In this document: positions 11,388-21,414 of the stretch, one piece after another
Layout: each line of letters opens with the position of its first letter
Numbering within the stretch: position 1 is the first letter of the stretch
DNA from: Sepioteuthis lessoniana
Taxonomy: Eukaryota > Mollusca > Cephalopoda > Myopsida > Loliginidae
Assembly (NCBI GenBank): GCA_963585895.1
Contig: OY757913.1
Span: forward strand, 106,134,618 to 106,198,617
Reading direction: 5' to 3'
DNA length: 64,000 nucleotides
Program-made: the position numbers and the translations under genes
The notes under the pieces: generated by a model
What the model saw: the letters and a program-made list of their open reading frames with translations, nothing else
The model's database searches: none
Told to the model about the DNA's origin: nothing

Positions 11388-12113
11388 GATTTATAAACAA
11401 ACAGTTTGTAGGTAACATTCAAAGTGAACCAGGGAGTAATGTCAGTGTAGAGTTATTTCCTATTCCCCAAAACTCCAAATCTAGAGTCTCATCACTTAAT
11501 AGTTCAGTACCATTTCCAAGGCACTCGTTTAGTTGAGTAAAAGGTAGGAAATATTTTTACTCTTACAGTTTGATTCGAGTAAATTTTAAAATATAATATA
11601 TAGTTATAATAAACGAATGAGAGTATTTGATGTGTTTACGGCAGTTTCTTTCTATCATTACCTTGTTGGAAAAATTGGATTATTTTGATCGTAGATTTCT
11701 TTTTGATAACTTTGTTATTGCAGATTTTATTACATTCCGTCATATCTCTAAGACTTTTAGATCTACGAAATCCAAATATCCGTGATTCTCCAAAATATAT
11801 CTCTTAATTTTAGTTTTATTTTAAGGTTTTTCCTAACGATTACTGATAATTTTTTAATGTGACAAGTGCCTTGTTTAATATTGCAATCGATGAGATTTTG
11901 ATTTCGTTTTTCTTATTTTTACTAGTTTGTTTTCTAATATAATTATTTCAGTTGACATTTCTTTTCTTTTTTTCTTTTTTTTTTTTGAGGTGGGTTGGCT
12001 ACATTTCACTTCAACTTGGTATGACTAACAGCCCGTAGATTTCGGTCTGTTTACATAAGTCTTCAAGGAATGTCTTTTACCCGTTTACCTGCATATATAT
12101 ACATTTTTACTGG
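11388..12113. other. Unassigned spacer
   Basis: AT-rich from about 11550 onward, with no supported feature. Confidence 0.4.
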
Positions 12114-12511
12114 TGTTACACATGGACCTTTGACCGGTGGTTAGTGTGGATTTCGTCACAGGAGGCGCAGAAATGCACTGTAAATTGCGCTTGAATAAAA
12201 ATGTGAGGGCATCAGACAAATATATAATGACGGAAGATTTCGACCTTAGGGTCAGTCAGGGAGAACAGTCAGCCGAGTAGTCAAGTCAGTTTCCTTGGGC
12301 GCTAGCCGGAAAGCCCGAGTTGGGAAGCTGGCACACTATCAGATTCCCATGAAAGAAGCACGAAGGAGCAAGAGTCTGAATATGTCTATCTCCACCTGGT
12401 GTCAATCCTTGCAGTCCGAATGTCTCTCTCACGCAACAATCGACTTTCGTAAATCAAAAGAGAGTTTATACTTTTAAAAACAAGCGTTATTGCATCGTCA
12501 GTAATACAACA
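12114..12511 (+). mobile_element. Candidate solo LTR (third type)
   Basis: The block starts TGTTACACATGG and ends GTAATACAACA, giving TG...CA inverted ends. It is GC-richer than its flanks, has a TATA-like ATATATAATG near 12220 and, just downstream, a run of AGTCAG/CAGTCAG motifs. The flanks CTGG and TTGG match at three of four bases. No second copy is in the window, so this remains a structural guess. Confidence 0.4.
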
Positions 12512-12587
12512 TTGGTATTAGTTTTTAAAATACAAATTAAAAGATCATTCTATTATTTTTTGGTTAACATTGAAATATTAGACAATT

Positions 12588-12627
<40 letters not shown>

Positions 12628-12804
12628 TATTATCCAGTTAGGGTCCAAGGACAGTAGGTGTGGATTATTCTTTACATAGAATATATGAGGGTAATCATAT
12701 AAATCTATGAGAGTGCTCAATGTATGGCTATTGTTAGTTCCCTATTTATTCTCTAGGGTATAAAAAAAATTCACATTCAGAGCGTATGAGTCTCCATTTA
12801 ATTG

Positions 12805-12860
<56 letters not shown>

Positions 12861-13332
12861 CAATTAGAAGGAAACTCAGACCTGGTTAAATTGTCATAAT
12901 AAATTTATTTCGCCGGAGAATATCATTATACACTCTGTCTCATTAGATGACAACACATGTTAAACTTAACCTTGAAAAAAAAGCAAATGGAGATTAGTCT
13001 ATATGTGTATGGAAAAAAAAGGAAAAAAAACTATATGAATTCTAAATTCAATTCTAAAGATAAAACAATAAAATGTTAGAAACATTAAAAAACCAGAACA
13101 GGGTGTTCCTGTAAATCGACCTAACCCAATTTGAACATATGCTACATTTTCAATAGAAAGTGGAATCTTCTGAATAATCTAAGCTTGTAAACTAAATGAT
13201 TATCATCTAATAATCTTTGTTTACTTCTAATACATGTGTTAATTCCCTCAGCTAATGGAATCTAAAACTTTCTCCTTAAAAATAAAATTAAATTAAAATC
13301 GTAATTTTAAAAAATGCATATATATATGTATG
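12512..13332. other. Spacer with two (TA)n tracts
   Basis: (TA)n tracts lie at about 12590-12632 and 12810-12859. The rest is unassigned AT-rich DNA. Confidence 0.5.
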
Positions 13333-13687
13333 CATACACAAGAAAGTTGCGAGCAATATTGAACAAGTACTGGCGGCAACACCCCACAAAGCACCAACTA
13401 TACGACCACCTGCCTCCCATCATGAAAACTATCCAAGCTAGACGAACCATACGCGCAAGACATTGCTGGAGAAGCAAAGACGAGCTCATAAGTGATGTAC
13501 TCCTATGGGCCTCCACATATGGCCGAGCAAAACAGGACGACCAGCTCGAACATACCTACAACAGCTATATGTGGATTCGAGGTGTAGCCCTGAAGACCTG
13601 CCGGAGGCGATGAACGATAGGCAGAAGTAGAGAGATAGAGGGTCAGGGATATCTGTGCAAGCGGCACGACATGATGATGATGATATG
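13333..13687 (+). pseudogene. RTE-like LINE 3'-end fragment
   Basis: The translation gives NKYWRQHPTKHQLYDHLPP, then RHCWRSKDELISDVLLW, as in the C terminus of other copies. A frameshift follows near 13540. It ends GACATGATGATGATGAT. Several K/R and A/T replacements suggest an older copy. Confidence 0.85.
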
Positions 13688-13850
13688 TATGCATATAAAT
13701 ATATATAATCAGGCTATAACGTTCAGAATTGAACTAATCAATTTGTGAAAGTATCCATGCAATGACTCTAAGAGTATTACTGCTGTTCTTCAAGAATATA
13801 TATAAAGCTTCAGGAAATTGAAAATATTTTAAGTACATATGAAAATATTC

Positions 13851-13854
<4 letters not shown>

Positions 13855-13904
<50 letters not shown>

Positions 13905-14082
13905 TTTGATTATTTTTCAATTTACATAACTATTAAAGTCATTATTGAACAGAGTCTAAGAAACACACTGACATTCACACAAACATATACACACACGCCG
14001 ACTAGCTGAAAACTCATCTATTTGTGGAGATAAATACATTCTCACATCACACACTAAATCCTCTTCACACACACACACACAC

Positions 14083-14153
<71 letters not shown>

Positions 14154-14516
14154 CACTAACTTATTATTTCACAAAATACAATAAAGATAATAACTACATC
14201 CACTGGCACCCCTCAAACACACATGCACACACACTCACCTATCACACAGACATATATCATACACGTATACACACAAATGCTTAATAAAAAAAACAGTCAT
14301 TAAAAAGAGGTAAAAAGACTGGAAGGTCATTAACAAACCAAACAAATATCTTCATGGGTAATTAATTCCAGAGGAACTGGCAGAGACTTTAAGACTGGAC
14401 TCAATCAGAATTGACCAAAAGAATCTATGAATGGTCAGAAAACTCCAAAGATATTCAACACAAAATCAACAATTCAATCAACTAAAGATGACTGAAATAT
14501 CCGAAACACCTGTCAC

Positions 14517-14568
<52 letters not shown>

Positions 14569-14582
14569 GTATATATATATAT

Positions 14583-14621
<39 letters not shown>

Positions 14622-14678
14622 GTAGTAAAAAAGCAAACTAAATACTAAATTTGAAATCATTTACGGGACTTTTTCTTT

Positions 14679-14731
<53 letters not shown>

Positions 14732-14747
14732 TATATATATTATAACG

Positions 14748-14792
<45 letters not shown>

Positions 14793-14855
14793 GTATATAA
14801 TGTATACATGTGTGAGTATGCCTGTATATGTGTGTGTGGTTGATATCATTTGCTG

Positions 14856-14886
<31 letters not shown>

Positions 14887-14908
14887 GAACACACACACAC
14901 ACACACAT

Positions 14909-14945
<37 letters not shown>

Positions 14946-15000
14946 ATGTATACATATGTTTGTGTGAATGTGTGTGTGGTTGATATCATTTGCTGTATTT

Positions 15001-15045
<45 letters not shown>
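13855..15045. repeat. Compound microsatellite cluster
   Basis: In order: (TA)n 13857-13902; (CA)n joined through CATATG to a long (TG)n at 14067-14152; (ATAG)n 14517-14568; (TA)n 14570-14620 and 14682-14745. A roughly 130-bp unit then occurs twice (about 14752-14872 and 14889-14998), made of (CA)n(TA)n, ATGTATACAT, and GGTTGATATCATTTGCTGTA. The last (TA)n is 15005-15042. Short frames here are translated repeats. Confidence 0.95.
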
Positions 15046-15059
15046 CCCTAAAAATATCT

Positions 15060-15540
15060 GAATACATAGCGTGGAGTCGAATATCTATCAGCTTCTTTCG
15101 ATATCCTAATTATTATTTCATATGAGAACCATAACATTATTAGACACTCAAAATTACTTGTTTTATATTCCTTGTTTTGGGACATTTTCTTGGCTTATTA
15201 GTTTAAGTTTCTATCATTAACCGCTTGTTGTTGAACACTCCAGCCAAGCGATAGCCTTCCATACGAGAAAACGTTATTATATTCGATGGAGCAAAAATGA
15301 GAATACTGACCTAATCATTTTGTCGGCTATTTTAGTCATTCAGAAAAGAGAATCGCCCGTACAATCACTCAGCAAAGCCAGGAAATGAATCGGCAGAAAA
15401 AGGAGACTCGATTAACCAACACCAACGTACCTATATTTTCCAATTTACCCTTTGCTTCATTGTTTTTGCCCTTTCTTCCGATTATTTAAATACGAAAGCA
15501 AAGATAATGCAAGCAATTTATTTCTAAAGGAACTTGGGCA
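15060..15540. other. Unassigned spacer
   Basis: No supported feature. Confidence 0.4.
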
Positions 15541-15543
15541 CCT

Positions 15544-15640
15544 CATGTGGTGTAATGTTTATCAATCTGGATTTGCAAACTAGTATTAATGAGTTAGAGT
15601 CTCACAGGGTGCTTCAGGCATCTTTCATTTTTCCACAACA
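15544..15640 (+). repeat. tRNA-like SINE head fragment
   Basis: TGGTGTAATGTTTATCAA resembles an A box and GAGTTAGAGTCTCAC a weak B box, at tRNA-like spacing. It resembles the tRNA-like insert at 46296-46425. No acceptor-stem pairing supports a functional tRNA gene. Confidence 0.45.
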
Positions 15641-15764
15641 TGACAATGCTTAGTTATTATTTCTAAGGAACTAAATGATGTACGATAATAAAAATAGCGC
15701 GGTAAGATAGAGTGAGTTTTGAATAATCAAGCATTATATTTCCACAATTCCAACACCAGTCCTC

Positions 15765-17007
15765 TAAGACCGGTCGGCTGAGGCTGTAGAATACACCAAC
15801 TGTATCTCTGCAGAAGGAGTAAACCACCCAAAAACGAGTGTCATAGTTATGACTGTAAAAAATCTGATGGTGACTCTTCACTAATGCTGGAGCTTTGGGG
15901 AATGCGGATTATCCCTTCATTGTCATTACTACCAGGTCCACTTTGACCCGGAGTTGTAGGACCTGACAGGGTCTTATCTATGAGTCAAAAAGAACTGCTT
16001 GACATCTAAACTGAGTGCAAAAAATGGCTTATGCTAACTGTTTGATCATTTAACTACGTGTGAACAAATTATAAATTTGAATAGTTCGAGATACATAGCA
16101 ATACGTGTAACCATTTAAGTTTGTTAACTTATGCTTTATAGAATTGTTAGAAATAGAACTTTTTGAGCATTTGCTGTATTTTGGCCTTCGACCCGGCCAA
16201 AAATGCCATTCCAAGGTGATACACCGGAAGGAAGTGACACATTCTAATGGCAGTTATGAGAGGAAATATCGTGGGCGGAAATTGGCTGATGAAATGGGAC
16301 GAGGTAAAAAATTCCCATGGTACACTCATAGACTGATGCACCAGAAGAGAGTGACCTGTGAACTGCATGACAGTTATTTCTGCTTAATGATGATCAAACA
16401 TGCGATTCCAAAGATCGAGTAGGCGACTGAGTGGGCGATGGACTTATATATAACTCAGTCAAGACAAAAGTTGCAGTTAGAGATCGAACAGAGTAATAGA
16501 TGAGATGTTGTAGGGAAAGCCACACCAGGCCTAAGGGACCCGGGGCCCCCGATTGAGTTAGGGTTCAGAGAAGTTGCTGATAAGATGCAGTAAAGAAAGC
16601 CATCACCCAGCAGAGTGGGCCTCCCGTTGAGCAGCCTTGGAGAACGAGAAAGACACAACGTTGACGGCCATAAGAGTGGGGTCAAAATATTGCAGTTTCT
16701 GTTCGGTCTCCAACTCCCTCTCACACGCAAACCTTGAATACCCCTTTTCGAACCCTTAAAAGAAAGTGAGAGGTACATATATTTATAAAGAAGTCTTCCT
16801 GCGTCTTTATTGTTCGTGTCGTTATGATTCTGCTTTTAAGTTTGTTAACTTATGCTTAATAGAATTGTTAGAAATAGAACTATTTGATCATTTAATTGTG
16901 TGTGTCTACAAAATGGGTTTACACATCATATATCTAATACATATTTAAAAATAGAATATTGTATTAAATAACCAACATGGTTTGATATGCACTAAAACTA
17001 AACTAGT
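15765..17007 (+). mobile_element. Hairpin-tailed repeat (HTR) interrupted by an LTR
   Basis: In sense orientation it starts GTCGGCTGAGGCTGTAGAAT, passes TCTGATGGTGA and GGACCTGACAGGGTC, enters the minisatellite (GTTAACTTATGC / GAATTGTTAGAAATAGAAC) and ends with a hairpin (ATAACCAACATGGTTTGAT, about 16970). The 16172-16836 segment is a foreign family-2 LTR. Flanking minisatellite blocks 16117-16170 and 16837-16890 are nearly identical. Confidence 0.75.
16172..16836 (+). mobile_element. Solo LTR, family 2, 3'-truncated
   Basis: It starts TGCTGTATTTTGG and shares CGACCCGGCCA, CCCCCGATTGAG, a GAGCAGCC block and CTGTTCGGTCTCCAAC, in reverse order and strand, with the TSD-bounded copy at 27726-28283. 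A TATA-like TTATATATAA lies near 16445. The expected ...ACAACA end is missing and the sequence passes straight into minisatellite, so the 3' terminus was lost. Confidence 0.65.
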
Positions 17008-17014
17008 CTAGTAG

Positions 17015-17235
17015 GCCAGGCGCAGAAAACACTGATTGCATCCCATACAGAGAGGTAAGATCCCACTCCGGAAAAAATAGATATACTGACTTTGACTATA
17101 AACTTTATCTTATGGTGAGGCCCAAGTTCTGGAGCAGGGAGGATTTAGGATTACTCCTTCATTGCCATTACTTCCAGGTCCACTGTGACTCGGATTGACT
17201 GTACCTGATCTGGTCCCAATAATAGATTGAATAGA
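17015..17235 (+). repeat. HTR head fragment
   Basis: GATTGCATCCCATACAGAG, TCATTGCCATTACTTCCAGG and CTGATCTGGTCCC follow the HTR head order. There is no minisatellite or hairpin. Confidence 0.6.
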
Positions 17236-17239
17236 TCTG

Positions 17240-17633
17240 TTTAAAATCTCTTCAAATTCAACAGAAATATTTTACGTCACATAACTAAATTATTTGAATT
17301 AAGATTAGTCGTTTTAAGTTGTTGCGTTGGGTCATAAATCCTTACCTTTTTGGTAGAATGTAATGTATTAATATATTTTTTGATGATGAATTACTTTCAG
17401 TCAGCAGAATATTCGCTGTTCTTTTAAATCATTACTTGTCTTTTATGAAGTTCTGTGTTGATTCATCTTTAATAAAATTCAGCTGGTTTTGATCTCAAGA
17501 AATTTTCTACGAACATCTCTCATGAAGAACATCTTGTAAAGAAAAAATATTTAACTCACTTGTAGCTATATCTGGTGAATATAGTGGATGTGATAAAAGA
17601 AACCGGCTTAATTCTAATATTTTTCCACTGTAA
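17240..17633. other. Unassigned AT-rich spacer
   Basis: No supported feature. Confidence 0.4.
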
Positions 17634-17637
17634 TTCT

Positions 17638-18149
17638 TGCAACATACTCACGATACGAATACGTGAAATATACGGATATGTAAAAACGTTCATATGCATA
17701 GGAACCCGGAAAACACTAAAACACTGACGACTCTTGGTAGTTCAGGTACGAAACTTTTATTACCTTCTTGACTTTTAGGTTTTTGACACGAGGAGAGAGA
17801 GACACAATTTTTTTTCTATGCTGACACATCTCGTAGACCCAACTGGACTCGCCCAGGTCCGATTCTCAACTAACTGCTTTTTTTCAAAAATCACCCAAAA
17901 TCATCAGCCCATCGCTTCCGGGCATGACGTCATTCACATCCCCAGTCTTATTTCCTATTCGGGGTTTTTATTATGACATCTGTGATTTTCACATCCCCGC
18001 CCCTGCGCGAGCCTGAACACCTGCGCTCAATGTGTGCTCCTACCCGTGCACTATGCTGAACAGTTCTAAGCCTAACTAAACCGAAAGATAAGATATAACC
18101 AACGAAAAAATGATAATGTAAAAAAAAATCCCTCCACAATTATATAACA
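17638..18149 (-). mobile_element. Solo LTR, family 1, with 4-bp TSD
   Basis: The plus strand runs from TGCAACATACTC to ATATAACA. TTCT directly flanks both ends (17634-17637 and 18150-18153), an intact 4-bp target duplication. Landmarks match the other family-1 copies: GGTACGAAACTTTTATTACC, GACACGAGGAGAGAG, TATGCTGACA and CTAAACCGAAAGATAAGAT. No gag or pol adjoins, so two LTRs probably recombined to one. Confidence 0.85.
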
Positions 18150-18267
18150 TTCTTACTAAATTTGGCCTGGCGTTATCATGAAGAACCACAACGTTTCTTC
18201 TATTGATGAGTGCCAAGGGTTTTTTAGAAAATGTTCACGCTAACTTTTCCTACATTTTTCATTAATC

Positions 18268-18720
18268 TGGTTTGGTTTCCTTTTATGGCATATCAACCAT
18301 TGTAGGTTATTTAATGCCAAATCCCTTTTTGTATATATATACATTCAATATGATTTCTAAACACATTTTATTAATAACATTTTTAAAAGAGCCTGAGTTC
18401 ATTATTACACACAGTTAAATGGTTTTACACACAGTCCAAAGATAGAACAGTTCTATATGAAACAATTCAGTAATATTTCTAGCAATTCAGTTTTGCGTAA
18501 ATTTCAAACAATTCAGTTTAGCGTAAAAACATTTGACTCATAGATAAACTATCAGGTGGCCACTCCGAGTCAGAGTGAACCAGGTAGCAATGGCAATGAA
18601 GGGGTGCTCCGCATCCCCCAAAGATCCAAGATTTGTGGAGCCTCACCATCAGATTGTTTATTGTCATATTCAGAATACTCATGGGAAGGGGTTATTACCC
18701 ATCTGCATCATATCTTTTTC
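18268..18720 (-). mobile_element. Hairpin-tailed repeat (HTR)
   Basis: Plus-strand order is GGTTTGG tail, hairpin (GGCATATCAACCATTGTAGG / TTTAATGCCAAATCC), about three minisatellite units and reversed head to TTACCCATCTGCA. The last part of the head is missing. Confidence 0.75.
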
Positions 18721-19020
18721 AAGTAGTATCTGTTGCCTGGGTGCCACGTTGTGTAACATTGTGATTGGACATTTCGATCATGGGTGATATATGGGTGGTA
18801 TATTGTGGCTATACCAGACCCAGAGGTTGTTTATGATCTGCGCCCCTGACACAGATATGACCAAGATATGACCAAAAACAGCTATGATGGCCGTACATGA
18901 ACAGCGGGTCAAACACCAAAAAATTCCTCTTCTTTTCCGTTAAGTTTTAACTTAGTTAAAGTCCAAGACTAATATATTTTGTTTCTTTTTGTTCCCCCCC
19001 ACTTCAGTCTTCTAAAAATT
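18721..19020. other. Unassigned spacer
   Basis: It contains a C7 run near 18994. No supported feature. Confidence 0.35.
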
Positions 19021-19365
19021 GGCCCTATCACGTGTTATATTTCTACATTTTTACTAAAAATAAAATTTCGTGGTCCAACAGTAAAGCTTTCCTTTTAAGA
19101 TTTATAGTTGGCTTATTAGTAAATTTTTATTTCATTTAAGGCACATAATAATATATAGCAAAGATTTTTACTTTGGCAAATTGAATAAAAATCAAATATG
19201 CATTTTTAAATAAAAACTTTTGCAGAACAATGTTACTAACCTTTTTGACATTTCTTGAAATGGGCGATCTTTTCTTCCTTAGATTCTTTTAACAAATGCT
19301 GCCAACAGTTATTTTTCTAATTTTACGGGCATTTATATACAAATGGGTCTCCACTATTTTACGGA
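19021..19365. repeat. Tandem duplication, copy 1 (T-rich)
   Basis: This aligns almost without gaps to 19441-19787. Shared anchors include CACGTGTTA, TTTCGTGGTCCAACAGT (CGCGG in copy 2), AAATATGCATTTTTAAATAA and GGGTCTCCAC. From about 19149 onward most differences are T here against C in copy 2. It has no open frame and its origin is unknown. Confidence 0.85.
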
Positions 19366-19440
19366 CGGTGTGGGGGTTTTACTTTCTACTTTGGTTTGCC
19401 TTCTTTCTTCCTCTCCTTCTTTTTCCTCTATCTTTTAGGG

Positions 19441-19787
19441 TTGGCGTTAACACGTGTTAATTACTACATTTTTACTAAATATTGAATTTCGCGGTCCAAC
19501 AGTGAAGCTTTTCTTTTAAGATTTATAGTCAGCCTATTAGTAAATTGTTCTTTCATTTAAGGCACATAACAATACCCAACAAAGACCCCCCACCATGGTA
19601 AACCGAACAAAAATCAAATATGCATTTTTAAATAAAAACTCTTGCAGAACAATGCCACCGACCCCCGAGACACTTCCCGAAATGGACGACCCCCCTCCTC
19701 CCCAGATTCTCCCAACAAATGCTCCCTAGAGCTACTTTTCCAATCCTACCAGCACCCTAACACAAACGGGTCTCCACCACTCTACGG
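19441..19787. repeat. Tandem duplication, copy 2 (C-rich)
   Basis: This is the second copy at a period of about 420 bp. It carries C-rich blocks such as AAAGACCCCCCACCATGG and GACCCCCCTCCTCCCC where copy 1 has T. Long stretches between these blocks are identical in the two copies, so the change is clustered. Confidence 0.85.
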
Positions 19788-19789
19788 AT

Positions 19790-20293
19790 GAGGACACCTT
19801 CAGAGTTTTTCACATCAGCGTTAACTGATAGCTTTTTATTGGAGCTTGAGTGACAGCAATCTTCTCAAGTTTCCAGGACTCATCCCAGAATTTTGGTCGA
19901 TCTCAATTATGCAGTAGTTTGGGTGGTCTCCACTCGTCCTCTTATTTCGAAGTAATCCAGTCCCTATATTAATCGTTTAGTGACAGTACCAAAAGCACAA
20001 ATTAGAATAGACATTATCCTACATAGAGGGTCAAAAGAGGGGAATTCATTTGTTTTCATTTATAAATCCGATACCTAGCAAGGGCAATTATTTTAGCATT
20101 TCAGGTTAAGATTGGTTGAAGTAATCTCAATCTAAAAATAAATTAAAGTAGATTTCTTGATAATTAGATGTAGTAGCTTTTCATTTTTTCGTAATTTTTT
20201 AGGCTAAGGTTTCTCATAGTGGTTCATATCGACCCCTGGGGTTGGATAAAATTTCGATTGGTTATATAAAAACATATGGGTCAACATGGGGGT
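19790..20293. other. Unassigned spacer
   Basis: No supported feature. Confidence 0.4.
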
Positions 20294-20308
20294 ATTAACT
20301 TGTTTGTC

Positions 20309-20584
20309 CCGTGGTGTAATGGTTATCGTCGTAGGAAATGGACACGACGACACGAGTTCAAATCCTGGATGAGGCTGCTTGCATTTCACATAGCACTAAT
20401 ACCCTTTGGGAAAAGTATGAACCCAATTATTCTCCCTCCAGCTATGGGTAAATAGTAGGACAGACTTGGTTCTTCTGCCTTGGTTAGGCAACTAGTCTAG
20501 GAGAAGGAAAACTCTGAATTTAAACTCCGTTTAAAAATTGACCTTGTGTCATATCCTGCCCGAGCGGAGGGGTTGGTAAATAGG
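20309..20584 (+). mobile_element. tRNA-derived SINE type A
   Basis: The full head GTGGTGTAATGGTTATCGTC and GAGTTCAAATCCTGG are pol III A- and B-box-like. The body and the GCCCGAGCGGAGGGGTTGG end are as in other copies. Flanking duplicates ATTAACTTGTTTGTC (20294-20308) and ATTAATTTGTTTGTC (20585-20599) match at 14 of 15 bases. Confidence 0.92.
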
Positions 20585-20599
20585 ATTAATTTGTTTGTC

Positions 20600-21410
20600 T
20601 TATAAATCATTTGGTATATCCATCCTTTTTTTTTAATACAAATCTACTTTGGGCTGACACAACATTTGGTATCTTACAAAGCTGTCCAAGAAAGAGCAAT
20701 TTGAAGAAGGTATTTTGGATGTAGACTTGTTTATTTACATAAATCGTATAAAGAATTTGCAATTAGACTTTCAAGCTCATTTCAAGGATTTTCTTCACAT
20801 AGAAATTATCGAATTTCCCCATTTAATGTTGAAGTGAAAAAAAAGGAAATTTGTACAATTTTCTTGAAAAAGATTTTTTTTAATTATTTTCGATCTTAAA
20901 GCGAAATTTATGTAAACATTTAAAGAAATATGACCTTATGTAATCAACGAAAAAAACCTAGCAAAATATTTTTGTGCAGCTATTGAGCTGATTGTACTGG
21001 CCTTTCCAAGTTTCTATATTATAAAATCTGCTTTTAGTTAAGTATATTATTTTATGAGTAATAAGAGAAATATTTTCAATAAAGATCGTGCCGATAAGAT
21101 GAAACTCACAAAACTCCAACCAAAGATTCGAGATCTCCTCAGTGCCGACCAAACATACTTCCAATTAGAAAAATAGTTCAAGAATAAGAGTTACTTTTGC
21201 ATTTTTAGTTTACTGATCCTCACATAACTTGTATTGATTAGTGTTTATTCTAATTAGTTATATTTAGTAATTTAATATTTGATTAAAATTTGGTGATGAT
21301 GAATAGAAATTAAGTTTAGTTAAAAATATGAGAAACCCTGATTAAAATTTTATACCAATGTTATGATGGTAGAGTATATAATCTAATCTATAATAGCAAT
21401 AATAATAATA
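20600..21410. other. Unassigned AT-rich spacer before the LINE
   Basis: No supported feature. The LINE 5' UTR may begin anywhere in about 21360-21420. Confidence 0.4.
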
Positions 21411-21414
21411 TGAT

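Noticed and set aside
13956-15125. Several 60-91 codon frames of YIYI / CVCV / HTHT type
   Set aside because: Pure microsatellite translations.
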